From assembly GCA_030530685.1 (NCBI GenBank), contig JAUMUM010000005.1:62001-126000 (forward strand): 64,000 nt of DNA. Direction: 5' to 3'. The position numbers and the translations under genes are program-made. This stretch comes from Actinomycetaceae bacterium (GTDB lineage Bacteria > Actinomycetota > Actinomycetes > Actinomycetales > Actinomycetaceae). The number at the start of each line of letters is the position of its first letter. Positions within the stretch are counted from its first letter, which is position 1. Shown here piece by piece: positions 61,761 to 64,000 of the stretch. The notes below the pieces were generated by a model that saw only the letters and a program-made list of their open reading frames with translations, did not search any database and was not told the origin of the DNA.

Positions 61761-62750
61761 ATGGCCACGACGATGCGCGCGATCGTGCTCAGCGAGCCTG
61801 GGCCCGTCGCCAACCTGCGACTGTGCGAGCTTCCCATTCCCGAACCCGCCGAGGGGTGGGTGAGGATTAAGGTCAAGGCATTCGGACTCAATAGGTCGGA
61901 GTATCACACGCGGATCGGCCTCGGGGAGGGCGTCACCTTTCCCCGCGTCCTCGGAATCGAGGCGACCGGCGTGATCGACGCCGATCCGAGCGGCACGTTC
62001 GCTCCGGGCCAGCAAGTCGTGACAATGATGGGAGGCATGGGCCGGGTCTTCGACGGCGGCTACGCCGAGTACACGTGCGTGCCAGCCGGCCAGGTCATTG
62101 CCTTCACATCCGACCTCGACTGGGCACGCCTGGGCGCCATCCCCGAAATGATCCAGACGGCCTACGGCTCACTCACCGTCGGATTGGACCTCGAGCCGGG
62201 CCAGTCGCTCCTCATCCGGGGCGGGTCCTCGTCGGTCGGCATGGCCGCCGCGGTCCTGGCCAAGAGGCTCGGCGACGTCACGGTGCTGTCCACCACCCGC
62301 AACACCGCCAAGATCGAAACGCTCCAGCAGCTCGGTGTCGACCATGTCCTCATCGACGACGGCGACGTCGCCCGCCAGGTCCGCGCGATCGTGCCCGACG
62401 GCGTCGACGCCGCGCTCGAGCTCGTGGGCACCCCGACGCTTGCCGACACCCTGCGCGCCTGCCGCGTCCACGGCGTCGTCTGCTTTTCCGGCATGCTCTC
62501 CAACGAGTGGGTCGTGCGCGACTTCTACCCCATCGACTACCTTCCCGCGGGCGTGCGCCTGACCGCCTACGCCGGCGAGGCCAGCGATCTTCCCGCCCAC
62601 GCCCTGCAGTCATACGTCGACGATGTCGCCGCTGGCCGCGCCGTCATCCCGCTCGACCGCGTCTTCGACCTGGAACAGATCCGCGAAGCGCACGCCTACA
62701 TGGAATCCGGGGAGGCCCGCGGGAAGCTGGTCGTCCTCACCGGCAGGTAG
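61761..62750 (+). CDS. Zinc-independent MDR oxidoreductase (quinone oxidoreductase-like)
   Basis: A 329-residue medium-chain dehydrogenase/reductase without zinc-binding cysteines. The N-terminal GroES-like part (MRAIVLSEPG, FGLNRSEYHTRIG) and the Rossmann motif RGGSSSVGMAAAVLA are typical of the quinone oxidoreductase/enoyl reductase group, as is the final HAYMESGEARGKLVV. It has its own TATAAT promoter and is separated from the catabolic genes by 220 bp, so it is probably an independent redox enzyme. Confidence 0.85.
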   Translation: MATTMRAIVLSEPGPVANLRLCELPIPEPAEGWVRIKVKAFGLNRSEYHTRIGLGEGVTFPRVLGIEATGVIDADPSGTFAPGQQVVTMMGGMGRVFDGGYAEYTCVPAGQVIAFTSDLDWARLGAIPEMIQTAYGSLTVGLDLEPGQSLLIRGGSSSVGMAAAVLAKRLGDVTVLSTTRNTAKIETLQQLGVDHVLIDDGDVARQVRAIVPDGVDAALELVGTPTLADTLRACRVHGVVCFSGMLSNEWVVRDFYPIDYLPAGVRLTAYAGEASDLPAHALQSYVDDVAAGRAVIPLDRVFDLEQIREAHAYMESGEARGKLVVLTGR

Positions 62751-62823
62751 ACGCGGCTTTTGCTGGCCGTCCGGGTTGGCGCCCACCCGCCAGCGCCGAC
62801 TGCTGCGCTGCCAGATGGCGCCG

Positions 62824-64000
62824 CTACCGGCGCTTCTTGCGGCGTTCGCGCTCGCGCACGGAAATCTGGATGGGCGTGCCCTGGAAGCCAAAGTGCTCGC
62901 GCAACTGGTTCTCGATGAAACGGCGGTACCCGGCTTGGAGGAAGCCACTGGAAAAGAGCACGAACCGTGGCGGGCGTGCGCTCACCTGGGTGGCGAAGAG
63001 GATGCGCGGCTGCCGCCCCGAGCGCACCGGATGCGGGTGCGCCGCCGCCAACTCCCCCAGGAAGGAGTTGAGCCGTCCCGTGGGGATGCGCTGGTCCCAC
63101 GACGCCAGCGCCGTGTCCATGACCCGCGTCAGCCGGTTCGTGTGCCAGCCCGTCTTGGCCGAGACATTGACGCGCTCGGCCCACCGGATCTGGACGAGGT
63201 CGCGCTCGAGTTCCCGATCGAGCTCCTCGCGTCGCTCCTGGTCGACGAGGTCCCACTTATTGCACACGAGCACGAGGGCGCGCCCGGCGTCGATCGCCTG
63301 CTGCATGACGCGCACGTCCTGTTCGGTCAGCGGCTGGGAGGCGTCGATGAGCACGAGGGCGAGCTCGGCCTTGCTCAGGGCGGCCTGCGTGCGCAGGGAG
63401 GCGTAGAAGTCCGCGCCTTTGACGGTGTGCACTCGCCTGCGGATGCCCGCCGTGTCCACGAAGGTCCACGGGCGGCCGTCGAGCGTGATGAGTTCATCCA
63501 CGGGGTCGCGGGTGGTGCCCGCAAGAGGGTCGACGACGACGCGCTCGGCGCCAGCCAGCTGGTTGAGGAGCGAGGACTTGCCGACATTGGGCCGGCCAAC
63601 GAGCGCGACCCGGCGCGGCCCCAACGCGGGCGCGGGCCGGGCGACGGCCGAGACCTCGGGAAGAGCGTCCGTGATCGCGTCGAGGAGCGTGCCCATCCCC
63701 CGGCCGTGCATGGCCGATATGGGGTAGGGCTCGCCGAGTCCCAGCCCCCACAGGACGGCCGCATCCGACTCCTGGACGGCCGAGTCGACCTTGTTGGCCG
63801 CGAGGACCACGGGGCGGCCGGATCGGCGCAGGAGAGTGACGATCTCAGCGTCCGCGTCGGTGATGCCGACATTGGCGTCGACGACGAGCACGACGGCGTC
63901 CGCCGCCTCGATCGCGGCCTCGGCCTGGCGGGCGACCGCGGCGTCGATGCCGGCGACGTCCGTCTCCCAGCCGCCCGTGTCAACAAGCGTGAAGTCGCGC
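62824..64000 (-). CDS. der: Ribosome biogenesis GTPase Der/EngA (5' end outside window)
   Basis: The last 392 codons of Der (EngA), a double-GTPase needed for 50S subunit assembly; the start lies beyond the window. The end of the first G domain is visible ([10 protein letters not shown] as G3 and AANKVDSA as G4). The second G domain is complete: [34 protein letters not shown] and CNKWDLVD. The KH-like C-terminal domain ([38 protein letters not shown]) ends the protein. Confidence 0.95.
   Translation of the reverse strand, partial: RDFTLVDTGGWETDVAGIDAAVARQAEAAIEAADAVVLVVDANVGITDADAEIVTLLRRSGRPVVLAANKVDSAVQESDAAVLWGLGLGEPYPISAMHGRGMGTLLDAITDALPEVSAVARPAPALGPRRVALVGRPNVGKSSLLNQLAGAERVVVDPLAGTTRDPVDELITLDGRPWTFVDTAGIRRRVHTVKGADFYASLRTQAALSKAELALVLIDASQPLTEQDVRVMQQAIDAGRALVLVCNKWDLVDQERREELDRELERDLVQIRWAERVNVSAKTGWHTNRLTRVMDTALASWDQRIPTGRLNSFLGELAAAHPHPVRSGRQPRILFATQVSARPPRFVLFSSGFLQAGYRRFIENQLREHFGFQGTPIQISVRERERRKKRR

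Overview
The window is a 64-kb piece of a high-GC actinobacterial chromosome. RbpA, a GarA/OdhI FHA protein, FtsR-type MerR regulators, PafB/PafC, HelY, a PriA without helicase motifs and an Lnt next to a polyprenol-phosphate mannose synthase are all actinobacterial hallmarks. Gene order (aspS, rarA, alaS, ruvX, mltG, an aroE slot, an A24 peptidase, aroC, aroK, efp, nusB; then pyrRBCF, gmk, rpoZ, coaBC, metK, priA, fmt, rsmB, rpe) follows the pattern I know from mycobacteria. Compact gene packing and replacement of expected genes suggest a host-associated Actinomycetaceae-like organism; the family assignment is inference.

Region by region. 1-7.8 kb: 3' part of an SDR oxidoreductase, a DEAD-box RNA helicase, an MFS exporter, aspS and two GNAT acetyltransferases, one beside a decayed copy. 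7.9-19.4 kb: rarA, rpsD, alaS, ruvX, mltG and a shikimate-pathway run in which the aroE slot holds a shortened AroE homologue without catalytic residues, and the slot after aroK holds a second shikimate-kinase-like protein with a destroyed P-loop. efp and nusB follow. 19.5-32.5 kb: a pyrimidine operon headed by pyrR with a PyrR-binding hairpin against its Shine-Dalgarno sequence, then gmk, rpoZ, coaBC, metK, priA, fmt, rsmB and rpe. 32.7-34.8 kb: an FMN riboswitch in front of a permease and a lipoprotein binding protein, best read as a RibXY riboflavin-type importer sitting where riboflavin biosynthesis genes would be expected. 34.9-45.8 kb: hisE-hisG, a DUF3866 gene divergent from pafB-pafC, a diacylglycerol-kinase-like protein, helY, lnt-ppm1 and convergent rbpA. 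46-50 kb: an Hsp70-like protein, two MerR regulators and garA.

50.2-54.3 kb is the accessory part: tRNA-Pro(GGG), a TPR protein, and three paralogous small lipoproteins of unknown function, the last two made by a tandem duplication that copied leader and terminator too. 54.4-62.8 kb is a catabolic locus: an MFS carrier and a DapA/NanA-type aldolase on one strand face an FGGY kinase, a LsrF/DhnA-type aldolase, a zinc dehydrogenase and a D-2-hydroxyacid dehydrogenase on the other, followed by a separate MDR oxidoreductase. The window ends inside der (EngA).

Across the window many genes without a Shine-Dalgarno sequence have a TANNNT box ending 6-7 bases before the ATG/GTG, pointing to leaderless transcription (rarA, the A24 peptidase, gmk, fmt, rpe, hisE, pafB, the Hsp70-like gene, the TPR gene, and probably DUF3866). 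No CRISPR array, insertion sequence, rRNA or phage gene was seen.
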